Below are positions 1 through 8,531 of a stretch of DNA of 64,000 nt, one piece after another (position 1 is the first letter of the stretch; each line of letters begins with the position of its first letter). The position numbers and the translations under genes are program-made. The DNA is from Ramlibacter humi (GTDB lineage Bacteria > Pseudomonadota > Gammaproteobacteria > Burkholderiales > Burkholderiaceae_C): contig NZ_SMLK01000004.1 of NCBI RefSeq assembly GCF_004681975.1, positions 1 to 64,000 of the forward strand, written 5' to 3'. Under the pieces are notes generated by a model, which saw only the letters and a program-made list of their open reading frames with translations, had not been told where the DNA came from and did not search any database.

Positions 1-147
1 CTGGGCCGCCCGCAGGAGGCGCTGAAGGTCATCGACGAGGTCGCGGCCGACACCAGCAACCCCTTCGCCGCCGAGATGCGTGCCACGCGAGAGTCCATCG
101 TGCAGCGGCTGCGCGAGCGTGGACCCCGGGATGGAGAGCCGAAGTAG
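1..147 (+). CDS. C-terminal 48 residues of a truncated, unidentified protein
   Basis: An open frame enters from the left edge and stops with TAG at 145-147. The visible tail (LGRPQEALKVIDEVAADTSN at its start) reads as amphipathic helix followed by a charged end, RERGPRDGEPK. The helix pattern GRPQEALKVIDEV is typical of the last helix of a tetratricopeptide-like repeat, so a TPR protein is a guess. The start and the rest of the gene lie outside the window. The next gene begins only a few bases after the stop on the same strand. Confidence 0.6.
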   Translation: MGRPQEALKVIDEVAADTSNPFAAEMRATRESIVQRLRERGPRDGEPK

Positions 148-162
148 CGATGCAACTGCACG

Positions 163-600
163 GTGCGCCTGCGCACACCGTGTGCTGCTTCCAATATCGG
201 GGTGGCATCTTCACCCACTAAAGTTCGGCGCGTGCTCGTAGCCCTTGCAGACGACAACGCCGATCTCCTGACCACGCTTTCGATGCTCATCCAAAGCGAC
301 GGCCACCAGGTGCTGACCGCGGGACATGGCCTGGAGCTGCCGGAGATCGTCCAGCTTCTCCGGCCGCAGGCCGTGGTCCTGGATCTGCGCCTGAAAAACA
401 TGGATGGCCTGGAAGCGTGCCGGCGGATACGGCGGGACTCCCCCGATACCGTTTGCATCGCATTCACCGGGTTGCCACGCCACCTCTGTTACGAGCAGGC
501 CATCGAGGCGGGTGTCGAGCACTTCGTCGCCAAGCCCCATGCCCAGCGCGTGCTGTCCATCCTGGCCAGCCTCGGCCGCGAAAGGGACTGTCCGCTCTAG
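163..600 (+). CDS. Single-domain response regulator (receiver only)
   Basis: This is a stand-alone CheY-like receiver of about 120 residues with no output domain. All catalytic positions are visible: the acidic pair D30-D31 (LADDNADLL), phospho-acceptor D74 in VVLDLRLKNMDG, T102 in FTG, and K124 in VAKP. It should therefore be phosphorylated by a histidine kinase encoded elsewhere and act through protein contacts. The start is uncertain: GTG at 163 gives 145 residues, but GTG at 202 or 232 would fit the domain edge better, and none has a convincing Shine-Dalgarno sequence. It lies 15 bases after the preceding truncated gene and may be co-transcribed with it. No kinase gene is nearby. Confidence 0.8.
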   Translation: MRLRTPCAASNIGVASSPTKVRRVLVALADDNADLLTTLSMLIQSDGHQVLTAGHGLELPEIVQLLRPQAVVLDLRLKNMDGLEACRRIRRDSPDTVCIAFTGLPRHLCYEQAIEAGVEHFVAKPHAQRVLSILASLGRERDCPL

Positions 601-685
601 GCCATCCGCCTCCTCTGAGCAGTGTGTGTTCCGGATCAACGCCTCATGCGGAACCAGTTGAGCATCGAGCCTTACGGAGGATGAC

Positions 686-1567
686 GTGACTTCCCGACGC
701 CTGACTTCGACCGCACTCGCCATCGCCTGGGTCATGCTTGTGGCCACCTTTCCGGTGCACGCGCTGGAATGCGAGCGACGCAGCACGCAGGAACAGTTCG
801 AGGCGGCCGACGTCGTCCTGGTCGGGAAAGTCATGCACCGGGAAAGCCGCGCCGCGCCTGGCACGTTCTCGAACTTGAAGAGGACGACGCAAATAGCTGT
901 GCTGCGTGTTCTCAAGGGCTCAGCCGGCCCCGTCGTATCGATCGAGTCGGGAAGGTATAGCGGCTTGCATGGACCGGATGGCGACGCCGCAGCCGGGGAC
1001 GAGGGCGCCGTGCTGGTTTTCGCGAAACGCCGCGACCGCTCGCTGTTCGAACTTTTTTGCAGCGACACGTCAAAGGTCGAACGTGAAGATGCGCGTCTGC
1101 ACGCCCTCGGTTTCCATCAGCAGGACTTCGACGCGCTGGGCCTGCCCTCCGACGACGGCCTGATGCGCCACCTCGCCGCCGATTGGGAGCGCTATCGGCT
1201 GGCCGTGCTCGCCTGCCGGGATGCTGCCTGCTACCAGCGGCTGCGGGGCGATCCAACGAGCGAGCCGTCCGTCGTCGACGCCTATCGTCGAGAATTCGAA
1301 CGCGAGCGGCGCTTCTATGAATGGCTGCATGCCATTGATGGCTGGCGCCTGCTCGGCGGTGGCGTAGGCGCGAACAGCGCTTATCTGACCTACCGGATCA
1401 CGACGCCCTATCAACTGCCCGGCGAACTGTCTTACGACAGCTTCGCTGTCGACTTTCGCCGGACCGGGGGAGCCGCGGATCTCTGGCGCATCCAGGGCGC
1501 GCGCGTGCAGCGCCTTTCAGAAACCGGCGGCACCCGGCTGGATCACCGCGTCTGGATGCCTCGCTAG
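686..1567 (+). CDS. Secreted protein with TIMP/NTR-like N-terminal motif, function unknown
   Basis: The protein has 293 residues. The GTG start at 686 is chosen because GGAGG at 676-680 sits five bases upstream. Residues 1-26 form a Sec signal peptide ending VHA, and the mature protein begins LEC. The Cys near the mature N terminus followed by EQFEAADVVLVGKV resembles bacterial proteins with a tissue-inhibitor-of-metalloproteinase-like fold, a family assignment made from memory of the motif. Further Cys pairs (FCSD, LACRDAAC) suggest disulfides in the periplasm. The C-terminal half (from about residue 150) is not recognised. The last six bases overlap a decayed gene remnant on the other strand. 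Confidence 0.7.
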   Translation: MTSRRLTSTALAIAWVMLVATFPVHALECERRSTQEQFEAADVVLVGKVMHRESRAAPGTFSNLKRTTQIAVLRVLKGSAGPVVSIESGRYSGLHGPDGDAAAGDEGAVLVFAKRRDRSLFELFCSDTSKVEREDARLHALGFHQQDFDALGLPSDDGLMRHLAADWERYRLAVLACRDAACYQRLRGDPTSEPSVVDAYRREFERERRFYEWLHAIDGWRLLGGGVGANSAYLTYRITTPYQLPGELSYDSFAVDFRRTGGAADLWRIQGARVQRLSETGGTRLDHRVWMPR

Positions 1568-1713
1568 CGCCACCTCGATCCCGTTGCGCAAGATGACCCG
1601 AACGGAATGGTGCCCGTTCGGCTGTCGGACGTGATCGAATCGACCATGGCGCCGGGAATCCGGGATCGGATGGCAAACGCCACCGCCTCGAGAAGTTGCC
1701 TGCGCGAGGCAAC
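1562..1713 (-). pseudogene. Decayed, frameshifted paralogue of the 60326-60679 gene
   Basis: Reading the minus strand, one frame gives LLEAVAFAIRSRIPGAMVD and, after a one-base deletion near 1610, another frame gives SVRVILRNGIEVALA. Both match the 117-residue protein at 60326-60679 (LFEAVALAIRSRFPDARVD ... SVSVILRNGIDLALA) in the same order and spacing. At the DNA level, the blocks GCCATCCGATC and TGCGCAACGGGATCGA are shared. The start codon and the C-terminal half are missing. The remnant fills the gap between the convergent TIMP-like and EF-G-like genes. Confidence 0.7.
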
Positions 1714-1727
1714 AGCCGGCTCGCCGG

Positions 1728-3785
1728 TCAGGCCGCGGCAACCTCCTCCTTCGGCCGGTACTGCGCGACCAGAGTCGATTGCACGGCAGGCGGCACCGGC
1801 TCGTAGTGGCTGGGCGCCAGCGTGTACGTGCCCTGCCCACCCGTGAGCGAATCCAGCCGCGTCTGGTAGCTGGACAGCTCGGACAGCGGCGCCAGCGCCA
1901 GGATGCCCAGGCGCCCCTGCGCCGCGGAGAGCGTGCCGGTGACCTGCGCGCGGCGCGACGCCAGGTCGCCGGTGACGTCGCCCAGGTTCTGCTCGGGCAC
2001 GCTCACCTCCACCTCGACGAAGGGCTCCAGCACCAGGGGCTGCGCCGCCTGCACGGCCGCCACCAGCGCCTTGCGCCCGGCCGTCACGAACGCGATCTCC
2101 TTGCTGTCGACCGGGTGGTGCTTGCCGTCGTACACGATCACCTTCAGGTCCACGACGGGATGGCCGGCGATCACGCCCTGGTCCATCGCCTGGCGCACGC
2201 CCTTCTCCACCGCGGGCATGAAGTTGCCCGGGATCGCGCCGCCGCGCACCGCGTCGACGAACTCGAAACCGGTCCCGCGCGGCAGCGGCTCTATGCGCAG
2301 GAACACCTCGCCGAACTGCCCGGCGCCGCCGGTCTGCTTCTTGTGCCGGTGATGGCCTTCCGCGGCGGTGGTCACCGTCTCGCGGTAGGCGATGCGAGGC
2401 GGGCGGGTGTCGACCTGGCACCCGTGCACATCGACGATGCGGGTGAGGAGCGTGCGCAAGTGCTGCTCCCCCAGGCCGTACACCACCGTCTCGTGGGTGC
2501 CGGTCGCCTGCCCGATGCGCAGGCACGGGTCTTCGCTCACCAGCTTCTGCAGGAGGTCGTGCAGTCGCTGCTCGTCGCCGCGCCGCCTTGGCTCCAGCGC
2601 CAGCCCGTGCACGGGCACCGGGAACTGCCGCGGTTTCATGGACACGTCCTCGGCGGCATCGTGCAGCACCGCGTCGAAGTGCAGCTCCTCCACCTTCCCG
2701 ATGGCGCACAGGTCGCCCGGCACCGCCCTGGACACCTCCGCCAGCTTGTTGCCCTGCAACCGGAAGAGGTGGCCCACCTTGAAAGGGCGGCGGCCATCCC
2801 CCACGAACAGCTGGCTGTCGCGCGTGACGGTGCCCTGGTGGATTCGCACGATCCCCAGCTTGCCCACGTACGGGTCCTGCGTCACCTTGAACACATGCCC
2901 GAGCACGTGCGCCTGCGGGTCAGGCGCTGTCCCGATGGGCCGCGCGTCCTCGCCCTTGCCGTCCAGGAACACCGGCGGGTTCGACTCGGTGGCGTCCGGC
3001 AGCAGCCGCTCGATGACGGCCAGCAACTCGTCCACCCCCGCGCCCGTGCGCGCGGAGACGAAGCAGACGGGGACCAGGTGCCCCTCGCGCAGCGCCTGCT
3101 CCAGCGGCGCATGCAGCTCGGCAGGATCGACGTCGCCGTCGTTGAGGTAGCGCTCGACGAAAGCCGCATCGACCTCGACCACCTGCTCGACCAGCGCGCG
3201 ATGCGCGCTGTCCACCGACCCGAAGTCCGGCGGCGGCCCGCTGCCCTCGCGCGACCAGAAGCAGTCGGCCACGGCCGCGCCGCCCTGCACCGGCAGGTTG
3301 ACGGGCAGGCACTCCTTGCCGAACGTGGCCTGGATCTGCTCCAGCAGTGCCGGCAGGTCCGCGCCCGGTGTGTCGATGCGGTTGACCACCACCAGCCGGT
3401 CGCGATCGCGGTCCTTGGCCCACTGCATCATGCGCACCGCCATCGGCTCGATGCCGGCGGTGGCGTTGATGACCACCGCGACCGACTCCACGGCGTCCAG
3501 CGCCGGCAGCGACTGGCCCAGGCCATCGGGCGCGCCGGGCGTGTCGATCAGGTAGGTGGTGATGCCGCCGTGCTCGAAGTGCAACAGGCTGGCGTTGAGC
3601 GAGCGCAGCGCCCGTTTCTCCAGCGGGTCCCAGTCCGAGACGGTGCTGCCCTTTTCCACGCTGCCGGGCGAACCCAGCACCCCCGCCTTCCACAGCAGGG
3701 CTTCGGCCAGGCTGGTCTTGCCTGCACCGCTGGGCCCCACCAGGGCCAGGGTACGCCGGGAACTCACGTCACGATGGGCAGCCAT
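1728..3785 (-). CDS. Elongation factor G-like GTPase (EF-G paralogue)
   Basis: The 685-residue protein has the EF-G domain layout: GTPase with P-loop GPSGAGKT (17-24), G3 DTPG (82-85) and G4 NRID (136-139), then domain II, and domains III-V ending with a region rich in YTLAPSHYEPVPPA. It is slightly shorter than canonical EF-G (about 700). The G4 motif is NRID instead of NKxD. It stands alone, not in a str operon (rpsL-rpsG-fusA-tufA), which marks it as a secondary EF-G-like protein. Such paralogues are poorly characterised and may act in ribosome recycling or stress. ATG at 3785 follows AAAGGAGTGCCTG on the minus strand, a good ribosome site. Confidence 0.9.
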   Translation of the reverse strand: MAAHRDVSSRRTLALVGPSGAGKTSLAEALLWKAGVLGSPGSVEKGSTVSDWDPLEKRALRSLNASLLHFEHGGITTYLIDTPGAPDGLGQSLPALDAVESVAVVINATAGIEPMAVRMMQWAKDRDRDRLVVVNRIDTPGADLPALLEQIQATFGKECLPVNLPVQGGAAVADCFWSREGSGPPPDFGSVDSAHRALVEQVVEVDAAFVERYLNDGDVDPAELHAPLEQALREGHLVPVCFVSARTGAGVDELLAVIERLLPDATESNPPVFLDGKGEDARPIGTAPDPQAHVLGHVFKVTQDPYVGKLGIVRIHQGTVTRDSQLFVGDGRRPFKVGHLFRLQGNKLAEVSRAVPGDLCAIGKVEELHFDAVLHDAAEDVSMKPRQFPVPVHGLALEPRRRGDEQRLHDLLQKLVSEDPCLRIGQATGTHETVVYGLGEQHLRTLLTRIVDVHGCQVDTRPPRIAYRETVTTAAEGHHRHKKQTGGAGQFGEVFLRIEPLPRGTGFEFVDAVRGGAIPGNFMPAVEKGVRQAMDQGVIAGHPVVDLKVIVYDGKHHPVDSKEIAFVTAGRKALVAAVQAAQPLVLEPFVEVEVSVPEQNLGDVTGDLASRRAQVTGTLSAAQGRLGILALAPLSELSSYQTRLDSLTGGQGTYTLAPSHYEPVPPAVQSTLVAQYRPKEEVAAA

Positions 3786-3901
3786 CAGGCACTCCTTTCG
3801 CGGAACGTCCGGCGCATTGTCGTCCGGAGTCGCCGCGCCGTGGCCCTTGCCCTTGCTCTCGACGCCGAGCAGCCGCCACCGTCCCGGTGGAGCGCAGTCC
3901 G

Positions 3902-4321
3902 TCAGTCCTTGCTGTGGCGCTGCCGGTGTGCTCCGGGGGCGTGGCGATCGGCCGCGTGGAGCAAGTCCGCGCTTTCCCGTCCTGCCGACGCGACTCGCTG
4001 CACCGCCTCGCCCGAACCAGGCTCATCGGGCCCGTCATCCAGGTCGAGTTCGCGGGCCATTCCCACCGCGAAGCAGGCCAGCGCAGCGAGTGTTCCCAGC
4101 GCATACGCGCCGGCCGCCCAGCGCAGTGACCCGCGCACCGCCGCCAGCAGCGGCACGGCGGCCAGCACGACGAGCGCGATGCCCGCGAGCAGCACGACAT
4201 CGCGCGCATCGGAGCCAAAGTCGAGCGCCATCCAGGCCGCAAAGGCCAGCGTGGCCAGCAGCAGCGTCGACGCGGCAAGGGAAAGTGCTTGGCGCCCGCC
4301 GTGGGGCACGGTGTCAGTCAT
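3902..4321 (-). CDS. Small inner-membrane protein, unknown function
   Basis: A 139-residue protein with four predicted hydrophobic segments (about 14-32, 39-58, 62-80 and part of 80-92), followed by a polar, acidic then basic C-terminal tail (DLDDGPDEPG to the end). No family is recognised. It lies upstream of, and on the same strand as, the EF-G paralogue, separated by about 115 bases. The tail composition is low-complexity, so the exact end of the functional part is unclear. Confidence 0.55.
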   Translation of the reverse strand: MTDTVPHGGRQALSLAASTLLLATLAFAAWMALDFGSDARDVVLLAGIALVVLAAVPLLAAVRGSLRWAAGAYALGTLAALACFAVGMARELDLDDGPDEPGSGEAVQRVASAGRESADLLHAADRHAPGAHRQRHSKD

Positions 4322-4507
4322 GCGAATGGATGCGTGTTGGGGGGCGCGAGCTTAGCAGCGTTCTCACGACACGACGCCCTCATCCTTCATTGCGCACCTC
4401 CAGCCACTCCCGGCGGCTCCGATACGAGGCGACCGGGGGGCCCATGATGGTCCACGAAGAACGCCAACGGACGAGCCCTGCAGTGCAAGGGGATCGCGCG
4501 CACCGGC

Positions 4508-7500
4508 CTACTTGATGATCTGGCGCCACGAGTCGCGCTTGAGGCCGCCGGGCGCCTTGCCCGGCGAAGCCGGCTGCTCCATGAACGTGCTGTCCGACCG
4601 CGTGCCGAGGATGATGCGCCTCCCGGGCTTGCCGTCGCCCGGCGACTGCAGCTGCAGCGCGGCTATGCCCATCAGCATGTAGTTGCCGTTGGAGATGCCG
4701 GCGGGGCCGCTGGACGAGCCGGTGGCGATGTCGAACGTGTAGAGGAACGACGACCCGCCGGCCACGCACGCGTCCTTGCTCGGGATGTTCGTGGCCACGT
4801 AGATGGAGTTCAGCAGGATGATCGGATTGGTGAACACCCGCTCGCCCGGCGTGATGAAATCGATGCGCCAGCCATCCGCCTTGGTCCAGTCCACCGGCTT
4901 GTTGGTGACCAGCTTCACCGCCACCTTGCTCGCCGGGTCGATGCCGTCGGTCAGCACCTGCTCGACGAAGCGCGAGTTCTTGCGGACTTCGCCGTGGGGC
5001 AGGTCCGCCAGCGGGTCGCGGATCGCGTAGAGCGACTGCACCGCCGTGGTGGAGAGGTCGTCCACCCCGAGGTATTGGCCCGTGCCGAAATAAGCGACCG
5101 GGTACAGCGCGCCGGCCGATCGGACTTCGGCCAGCACCGGCTTGGTGGTGACCGGTTGCGGCGCGCCGCCCGGCGACGTGAGCACGGCCATGCGCAGGGC
5201 CGCCTTCTTGGGCTCCACCAGGCCGTCGGTGTCGAAGCGCCAGACGTTGCCGTTCAGGTCGCCGCCGTAGAAGCGCAGCGCGTGGTTGTCGTATTCCGTG
5301 TCCACCCAGGCGCTCAGGCGCGCCAGCCCGCTGGGGGTGGTCGGGTTGCCCGCGCCGACACCAGTGGCGGTGTAGGTCTGGATGTCCTGCAGCAGCGTGC
5401 CGTCGTTGGCATCGACGATGAACAGGTGGCCGTTGCCGTCGCCGGGGCTGACGTTGTTGTAGCCTGAGCTGAAGGCGACGACCCAGCGGCCGTCGGCCTG
5501 CTTGGTGATGATCGGGTTGCCGAAACTCAGGCCCAGGTTGGGGTTGGTGAATTCCCACAGCAGCTGCGGGTTCTCCGGGTCGGTGACGTCCAGCGCGTAG
5601 TAGCTGCGGCCGCCCGCGTTGAGGCCGCCCACGACGATGGTCTTCCAGCCGGGCTTGGCCCCGCCGCTCGCGTAGATGTCGCCCATCGCCGGCGAGCCGT
5701 CGACGAAGTACTTGTGGTTGGAGCTGTAGCCGTTGTCGGCCAGCATGTACAGCTTGCCGAGCACCTCGGTCGGGATGAACGCCCACAGCTCCGATCCGTT
5801 GCCGCGATCGAAGGCATGCAGCATGCCGTCGTTCGCGGCGGCGAGAACGACCGCGGTGCGGGCCGCCGCCGCAAACTTCTTGTACGAAGCGTCGGGGTAC
5901 TTGAAAGGCGGCTGGCCGATGAACAGCGGCGAGGCATCGACGATGTCCCCCAGGATCTTCTTGCGGGAGCGGTAGTACGGCTTGGTCTGGTCGCCGCGCA
6001 GGTACGCGATGAGGTTGGCCGGGTCGTTGGCGAGCGTCTGGTCGGAAGCGCTCATGCCCAGGCACTGCTCCGGCGACGGCGCGCCGCTGGCGGCCTTCTT
6101 GTCGCCCCCGGCACAGAAATCCGAGAACTTGTCCAGCAGGCCGTCGCTGTTGAGCTGCCCACGCTGGAAGGGCTTGAGCGCCTTCGACTTTGGCGAGGCA
6201 AAGTAGATGTTGCGCGAGGACGGCGCCTTGGCCTCCAGCTGCGCCTGGGCCGACCAGGTGGGCGCCGCGTCGATCTCGCCGGTGACCGGATCGATCTTGT
6301 AGGAGAGGACGTCACCGGTCCAGGTGCCCGAGGTGAACTGGCCGACGAAGATGTCGTTGTTGCCCACCACCGGCTGCAGCGAACTGGTGGCCGCGCTCGC
6401 GCCCGCGCCGGTGGTGACGGCCTTCACCGTGTCCAGCGCGGTGCGCAGGCTGGTCACCAGCGCGGCCGGGTCGCCCGCGCTGAAGTACTTGCCGCGGCCG
6501 TTGATGGCGGTGTGCCAGAGGTCGTCGACCTGCTCGGGACGGTTGTCGCTGGTGATGGCCGGCCAGCTGGCCTTGCCGCTCAGGATGTCGGCGAAGTCGC
6601 CCGTGGTGCTGGTCTCGTAGGCGCGGTTGTATTTCAGCCGGCCGTTCACGCCGAGGCCGAGCGTGAACGTGGTCATGTGCTGCGTGACGATCGTGTCGCC
6701 GTAGGCGCCACCCCACTTCTTGGGATCGGTGGGGACCTTCTCCGGCGGAACGTTGTTCTTGCAGACGTCCACGCCGGCAATGGCGCCGGTGCAGTTGTTC
6801 CAGGAACTGTCGCGCAAGTCGGTCTTGTAATAGTAGCCCGCGATGTCCGCCAGCGTGTCCGCGCTCTTGCTGGCGTCCGTCATGGGCCTCGGGAACATCA
6901 CCGGATCGCTGCCGTCCACGTCTCCCACGTTCTTGCCGTCGAGGCCATACGGGCCGTACTTGGGTGTGCCCCGCTGGTTCTCGCCGCCGTAAGTCCAGTA
7001 GCCGTCGGTGGACAGGATCGTGTAGTTGCGCTGGCACGAGTACTGCACCGGGTCGCTGGTCTGGCCATAGGCCTTGTTGGCGTAGTACTGGCCCGCCTTG
7101 GACAGCGCGCCGCGCAGCGGCGTGTCGCCCATCGGCACCGCGCCGTTGAAGGCGTTGAAGAACTTCTTCTTCTGGGCCACGTCGAAGTCGCGGATGTCGA
7201 CGAAGTTCTTGCCTTCCACCGCGCGGTCGCTGCTGATGGTGCTGTAGCCGACGCGGTAGCTGTCGTTCATGGAGACGAACGCCTGGCTCAGCGCCGACTT
7301 CATCATCGACATGCGATTGCGGTAGTACTGGTACCAGTTGGCGTAGTTCTGCGCCTGGGTGTCGCCGGGCTTGACCTGCACCGTCGTGAACACCGACTTG
7401 CCCGGCTCCGTGCCGAGGTAGGCGGAACACTGGTACGTGAACGAGTTCGGCCAGTCGCCGTACTGCGGGTTGCCCCAGGCGTCGTAGATGAAGCTCAGCG

Positions 7501-8206
7501 GATCGAAGTAGTTGCTGCTGCCCGGGGTGGCCGTGTAGACGTTGTACGTGTCGTAGGCGGGCTCGCCCAGCGCCACGACGGCGGGATTGAGGGAACCGGT
7601 GCCCACGATCGTCGCCTCGGTGAGGTTCATCGTCAGCTTGCCGGTGCCGGCGTCCCACGACTGGACGTCACCGGCGATGAAGCGGCTGGAATCGCCGGTC
7701 TGGTACACCGTCACACGGGTACCGGTGGTGTACCAGCCGACGCTGCCCATCGCCCCCGGCGCGCCGGGCACCGTGACCACCATCGTGCCCGGGCCGGGCC
7801 CCGGCGAGGAAGTGGGAATGGCCCCCACCGGATTGATGGCGCGCGGCGTGGTCGTCTGCGTGAGCGGGTTGGGCACGAAGACGCTCGTGGAAGCCGCCGG
7901 AGCCTGGGTGCCGTCGGCGTTGTACGGCTGAACGTACTTGATGGTCGGGTTGTAGGCCACCCCGTTGCACTGCGAAGCGCGCCGCCCGTAGCGGCGATGC
8001 CCGAAGATGACCGACGCCTCGGGCATCCACTCCCATGACATGCTGTACGAATCGTCCAGGATGAACATCAGGTTCGGCTTGGCGCCGGCCGAGCCCGTGA
8101 ACAGCGGCTCGGTCGCCACGTTCACGGCCAAAGCTGGTGACTGCGCGGTGGCCGCCAGCATCACGCCGCAGGCCAGCGCCACGCGATTGGGTCCGGTCAA
8201 TACCAT
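4508..8206 (-). CDS. pilY1: PilY1-like type IV pilus tip/adhesin protein
   Basis: At 1232 residues this is normal PilY1/PilC size. A signal peptide (1-28, ending ALA) precedes a von Willebrand A-like region starting NLMFILDDSYSMSW, with the MIDAS residues D51, S53 and S55. The C-terminal half is a seven-bladed PQQ-like beta-propeller (AANDGMLHAFDRGNGSELWA, VDANDGTLLQDIQ, GDLNGNVWRFDTDG), where Asp/Asn-rich loops resemble the calcium site of PilY1. The family sits at the pilus tip and regulates extension, retraction and adhesion. ATG at 8206 has a strong GGGGGAGGCGCGCAG ribosome site. Unusually, no minor pilin genes (fimU, pilV, pilW, pilX, pilE) accompany it. Confidence 0.92.
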   Translation of the reverse strand: MVLTGPNRVALACGVMLAATAQSPALAVNVATEPLFTGSAGAKPNLMFILDDSYSMSWEWMPEASVIFGHRRYGRRASQCNGVAYNPTIKYVQPYNADGTQAPAASTSVFVPNPLTQTTTPRAINPVGAIPTSSPGPGPGTMVVTVPGAPGAMGSVGWYTTGTRVTVYQTGDSSRFIAGDVQSWDAGTGKLTMNLTEATIVGTGSLNPAVVALGEPAYDTYNVYTATPGSSNYFDPLSFIYDAWGNPQYGDWPNSFTYQCSAYLGTEPGKSVFTTVQVKPGDTQAQNYANWYQYYRNRMSMMKSALSQAFVSMNDSYRVGYSTISSDRAVEGKNFVDIRDFDVAQKKKFFNAFNGAVPMGDTPLRGALSKAGQYYANKAYGQTSDPVQYSCQRNYTILSTDGYWTYGGENQRGTPKYGPYGLDGKNVGDVDGSDPVMFPRPMTDASKSADTLADIAGYYYKTDLRDSSWNNCTGAIAGVDVCKNNVPPEKVPTDPKKWGGAYGDTIVTQHMTTFTLGLGVNGRLKYNRAYETSTTGDFADILSGKASWPAITSDNRPEQVDDLWHTAINGRGKYFSAGDPAALVTSLRTALDTVKAVTTGAGASAATSSLQPVVGNNDIFVGQFTSGTWTGDVLSYKIDPVTGEIDAAPTWSAQAQLEAKAPSSRNIYFASPKSKALKPFQRGQLNSDGLLDKFSDFCAGGDKKAASGAPSPEQCLGMSASDQTLANDPANLIAYLRGDQTKPYYRSRKKILGDIVDASPLFIGQPPFKYPDASYKKFAAAARTAVVLAAANDGMLHAFDRGNGSELWAFIPTEVLGKLYMLADNGYSSNHKYFVDGSPAMGDIYASGGAKPGWKTIVVGGLNAGGRSYYALDVTDPENPQLLWEFTNPNLGLSFGNPIITKQADGRWVVAFSSGYNNVSPGDGNGHLFIVDANDGTLLQDIQTYTATGVGAGNPTTPSGLARLSAWVDTEYDNHALRFYGGDLNGNVWRFDTDGLVEPKKAALRMAVLTSPGGAPQPVTTKPVLAEVRSAGALYPVAYFGTGQYLGVDDLSTTAVQSLYAIRDPLADLPHGEVRKNSRFVEQVLTDGIDPASKVAVKLVTNKPVDWTKADGWRIDFITPGERVFTNPIILLNSIYVATNIPSKDACVAGGSSFLYTFDIATGSSSGPAGISNGNYMLMGIAALQLQSPGDGKPGRRIILGTRSDSTFMEQPASPGKAPGGLKRDSWRQIIK

Positions 8207-8531
8207 CTGCGCGCCTCCCCCTTGTTGGAAACGCAGTGGAGTCTAGGAATCCTGTCGAGTTAGGTCCGTTGCCTTTGAGACCGTTGCATTGAAAGCAACG
8301 ACCAAATCTCGACCTGTTTGAAATATCCAGAGCGCCATCGGCATCCAAGACCTGCGACAGCAATGATCCTGAACGCGACATCAGCAATCCATGGTGGTCC
8401 GCCGTCACTGTCCAGCAGAAGCCGTGTCCGCCATCCCCTTCTGCCGATGCAAGGGTTCCTCCTAGCCCTGCCGAGCTAGAACTCCCCGGCAAGCCGCGCT
8501 ATCCAAAGCACTGACCGACAAGGAGGTGCGT
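8207..8531. other. Divergent intergenic region between pilY1 and the MHS transporter
   Basis: This 325-base gap carries the upstream regions of two divergent genes. A small inverted repeat, CGTTGC-N7-GCAACG (8282-8300), lies about 80 bases upstream of pilY1 and could be an operator. The stretch is less GC-rich than its flanks around 8230-8330. No ORF with a ribosome site and no RNA gene was recognised. AAGGAGG at 8520-8526 is the ribosome site of the transporter. Confidence 0.5.

Noticed and set aside
1779-4355. Long plus-strand open frame opposite the EF-G-like gene
   Set aside because: It has a His/Arg/Leu-rich composition typical of an antisense frame of a GC-rich gene, and no motif. The minus-strand protein has all GTPase motifs.
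5714-8038. Long plus-strand frame opposite pilY1
   Set aside because: It is an antisense shadow rich in Val/Arg/Ala. PilY1 on the other strand has signal peptide, MIDAS and propeller motifs.
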